DNA of 15,207 bases, taken from contig JAADHT010000054.1 of NCBI GenBank assembly GCA_013151705.1, positions 1 to 15,207 on the forward strand, written 5' to 3'. Under the pieces are notes generated by a model. It did not search any database, was not told the origin of the DNA, and saw only the letters and a program-made list of their open reading frames with translations. Below, piece by piece: positions 14,025-15,207 of the stretch. Position 1 is the first letter of the stretch. Each line of letters starts with the position of its first letter. A program made the translations under genes and the position numbers. The stretch comes from Kiritimatiellota bacterium. Its GTDB lineage: Bacteria; Verrucomicrobiota; Lentisphaeria; Victivallales; JAADHT01.

Positions 14025-14042
14025 AACATTACAAACATTACA
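14025..14042. repeat. Perfect tandem 9-bp repeat in the GH4-AraC promoter region
   Basis: AACATTACA occurs at 14025-14033 and again at 14034-14042. Direct repeats are common in AraC-family operators. The first copy overlaps a -10-like TAATGT read toward the GH4 gene, with TTGAGA 17 bases upstream of it. Confidence 0.55.
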
Positions 14043-14055
14043 TCGTCTTCTCAAC

Positions 14056-14110
14056 TTGCAATAATATATCGTGACACTATATTGCTATGCAATAGGAATA
14101 TTGTGATAAT
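14056..14110 (+). promoter_or_regulatory. Promoters and GCAATA half-sites for the AraC/GH4 pair
   Basis: Two overlapping plus-strand promoters are visible: TTGCAA (14056-14061) with TATATT (14078-14083), spacing 16, and TTGCTA (14082-14087) with GATAAT (14105-14110), spacing 17. Half-sites of one motif recur: GCAATA at 14058-14063, TATTGC at 14080-14085, GCAATA at 14089-14094 and TATTGT at 14099-14104. The middle pair forms a perfect 6-3-6 palindrome. The minus strand also offers TTGCAT with TATATT for the GH4 gene. Autoregulation and shared control are inferred. Confidence 0.45.
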
Positions 14111-14144
14111 ACTTGTGCTTTTGTGATGTGAGTTGGAGGTGAAA

Positions 14145-14936
14145 ATGAGAGATGCCGTTTACAGGACGAGCACACCGTCCGGCGCCAACCTCCCGTTCAG
14201 CGCTCGTTCGGTCGGCCACTACGTTTTAAATCAGGGCGATGACGAAAAAGGCCAGCGCAAAAACTTCGTCGAACTGTTTTGGGGCGTAGAGGGTGTGGGG
14301 CGTTTTTTCATTGACGGCGCTTGGATAGATTTGAATGCGTCGAGCGTCTGCTTGTTTCTGCCGGGAGACGAGCATCGCATAGAATGCGTTTCGGAGGAAT
14401 GGGAATATAGATGGCTGACAATTGACGGCCCTTTGAGCGTGAGCGTTGTGGAGGCGCTTGGATTGAGACGTGTTCCAAAGCCATCCGTCAACTGTCCGGA
14501 GAGGCTGTTAGCGAAACTCGCGAACGAGATACGGGACCATTCAATACAGGGGTGGAGAATGGCGTCGGCCACGGCCTACTCAATTTTGATGGCGGCCTGC
14601 GCCACTCCGGAATCATCGGGGTCGAGCGAGCGGATCGTTCCGAAATGCGTGGATTTGATAGAGGCGAATTTTCAGGAAGGTGAGTTGAACGTCAATTGGC
14701 TGGCCGAAAGACTAAGCGTCAACCGCTCGTCTTTAAGCCGGATTTTCCACGAGAAGACCGGAATCACGATCATCGAATACATAATCGCCTGCAGGACGCA
14801 GCATGCGTTGTTCCTGCTCAAGGAGACCGACAGGCCGATTGCCGAGATTGGCGAGGAGTGCGGATACCCCCAACCCGACTACTTCAGCAAAGCGTTCAAA
14901 AAAAACATGGGAAAAAGCCCCCGCGAATTCCGCTGA
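14145..14936 (+). CDS. AraC-family transcriptional regulator
   Basis: A 263-residue regulator. The N-terminal half is a cupin-like sensor: FVELFWGVEGVGRFFIDGAW (41-60), then FLPGDEHRIEC (71-81) and the YRWLTIDG segment. The C-terminal half holds the paired helix-turn-helix of AraC proteins: LNVNWLAERLSVNRSSLSRIFHEKTG (181-206) and PIAEIGEECGYPQPDYFSKAFKKNMGKSPREFR (231-263), close to the family signature. The second is the best-conserved DNA-binding part. I chose ATG 14145 because GGAGGTG lies just before it; a TTG at 14133 would add four residues. It is divergent from the GH4 gene, with repeated half-sites between them, so it most likely activates that gene when its sugar is bound. Confidence 0.9.
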   Translation: MRDAVYRTSTPSGANLPFSARSVGHYVLNQGDDEKGQRKNFVELFWGVEGVGRFFIDGAWIDLNASSVCLFLPGDEHRIECVSEEWEYRWLTIDGPLSVSVVEALGLRRVPKPSVNCPERLLAKLANEIRDHSIQGWRMASATAYSILMAACATPESSGSSERIVPKCVDLIEANFQEGELNVNWLAERLSVNRSSLSRIFHEKTGITIIEYIIACRTQHALFLLKETDRPIAEIGEECGYPQPDYFSKAFKKNMGKSPREFR

Positions 14937-14948
14937 TTTTCGGACGCT

Positions 14949-14970
14949 AGACCTTTTCGAACAGGGTCTA
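14949..14970 (+). repeat. 22-nt imperfect palindromic repeat, copy B
   Basis: It matches copy A (2322-2343) in 21 of 22 bases, the difference being A for G in the core. Here the arms extend to TAGACC (14948-14953) and GGTCTA (14965-14970). It lies between the convergent AraC regulator and ATPase genes, 1 base from the ATPase stop codon. Confidence 0.65.
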
Positions 14971-14971
14971 A

Positions 14972-15205
14972 CTACATCTCATTTAACGAAAACCCTCTAT
15001 ATTCGATATCATATCCTTTTAATTCTCTCGTGATATTCGCGCTTTTGTTTTTCAACGCGCTTATGCTGATTCTCTTGGAGTCTAGTTTGACGTCCCCAAT
15101 CAAAGCTGTTTTTGTGAACTCGTTAAAAGCTACTATGTCAATTTCATTTTGGTTCGCCTTCTCCCAATATGTTCCTATATTGGTATATTTCTCCTCGGTA
15201 ATTAG
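14972..15205 (-). CDS. C-terminal part of an AAA+ ATPase with DUF234-type domain (partial)
   Basis: The frame is open from the window edge to a TAG at 14972-14974, giving the last 77 residues. The start is outside the window. The visible part reads IGTYWEKANQNEIDIVAF, then TKTALIGDVKLDSKRIS and finally GYDIEYRGFSLNEM. The spacing of Glu-Ile-Asp and the GDVK motif fits the PD-(D/E)XK-like nuclease fold at the end of DUF234-type AAA+ ATPases, whose N-terminal part would hold the Walker motifs. These proteins are common in bacteria and archaea but their role is poorly known; some are near mobile or toxin-antitoxin-like loci. Its AT-richer codon use differs from the GH4/AraC pair, so horizontal arrival is possible. 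Confidence 0.75.
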   Translation of the reverse strand, partial: LITEEKYTNIGTYWEKANQNEIDIVAFNEFTKTALIGDVKLDSKRISISALKNKSANITRELKGYDIEYRGFSLNEM

Positions 15206-15207
15206 TT

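Overview
The window reads as chromosomal DNA of a Gram-negative-type bacterium: there are two apparent lipoproteins, a BamE-like protein and a LolB/DUF3261-like protein. The NusA sequence and the intergenic ATTGAACATTGAA-type sequence remind me of the Planctomycetes-Verrucomicrobia-Lentisphaerae group. That placement is from memory, not a search, and is tentative. No tRNA, rRNA or CRISPR array was seen.

Layout. 1-552: a dead IS5/IS1182-type transposase remnant carrying a frameshift and an internal deletion. 851-2216: a GT87 (DUF2029)-like membrane glycosyltransferase split by one frameshift, followed by a stop-start-coupled 42-codon ORF that runs into a 22-nt imperfect palindrome. 5093-2389 (minus strand): a compact four-gene envelope operon, with a membrane-anchored TPR protein, a zinc-ribbon polytopic membrane protein, a BamE/DUF3192-like lipoprotein and an ApeP-like 3-hydroxyacyl-ACP dehydratase. 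5571-6815 (plus): a cation:proton antiporter behind a long structured leader. 6978-7718 (plus): a LolB/DUF3261-like lipoprotein.

8208-7945 (minus) is rpsT (ribosomal protein S20), divergent from the plus-strand information-processing operon nusA-infB-yceD (8575-12357). The 366-bp gap between them has a shared, overlapping -10 that can serve both directions, hairpins, and a 54-bp cluster of one perfect and three near-perfect DnaA boxes. This is the most interesting non-coding region here.

13982-12606 (minus) is a GH4 NAD-dependent glycosidase, divergent from an AraC-family regulator (14145-14936). The shared 162-bp promoter region is dense with repeated GCAATA half-sites and a 9-bp tandem repeat, which looks like a locally controlled sugar-use switch. 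The right edge holds the C-terminal end of an AAA+ ATPase of the DUF234 type (minus strand). A second copy of the 22-nt palindrome lies directly behind its stop codon. Both copies of this palindrome sit between convergent genes.

No wholly new defence or mobile system is evident. The best candidates for something undescribed are the DnaA-box-rich rpsT/nusA switch, the 22-nt palindromic repeat, the envelope operon with an unplaced zinc-ribbon membrane protein, and the structured antiporter leader.
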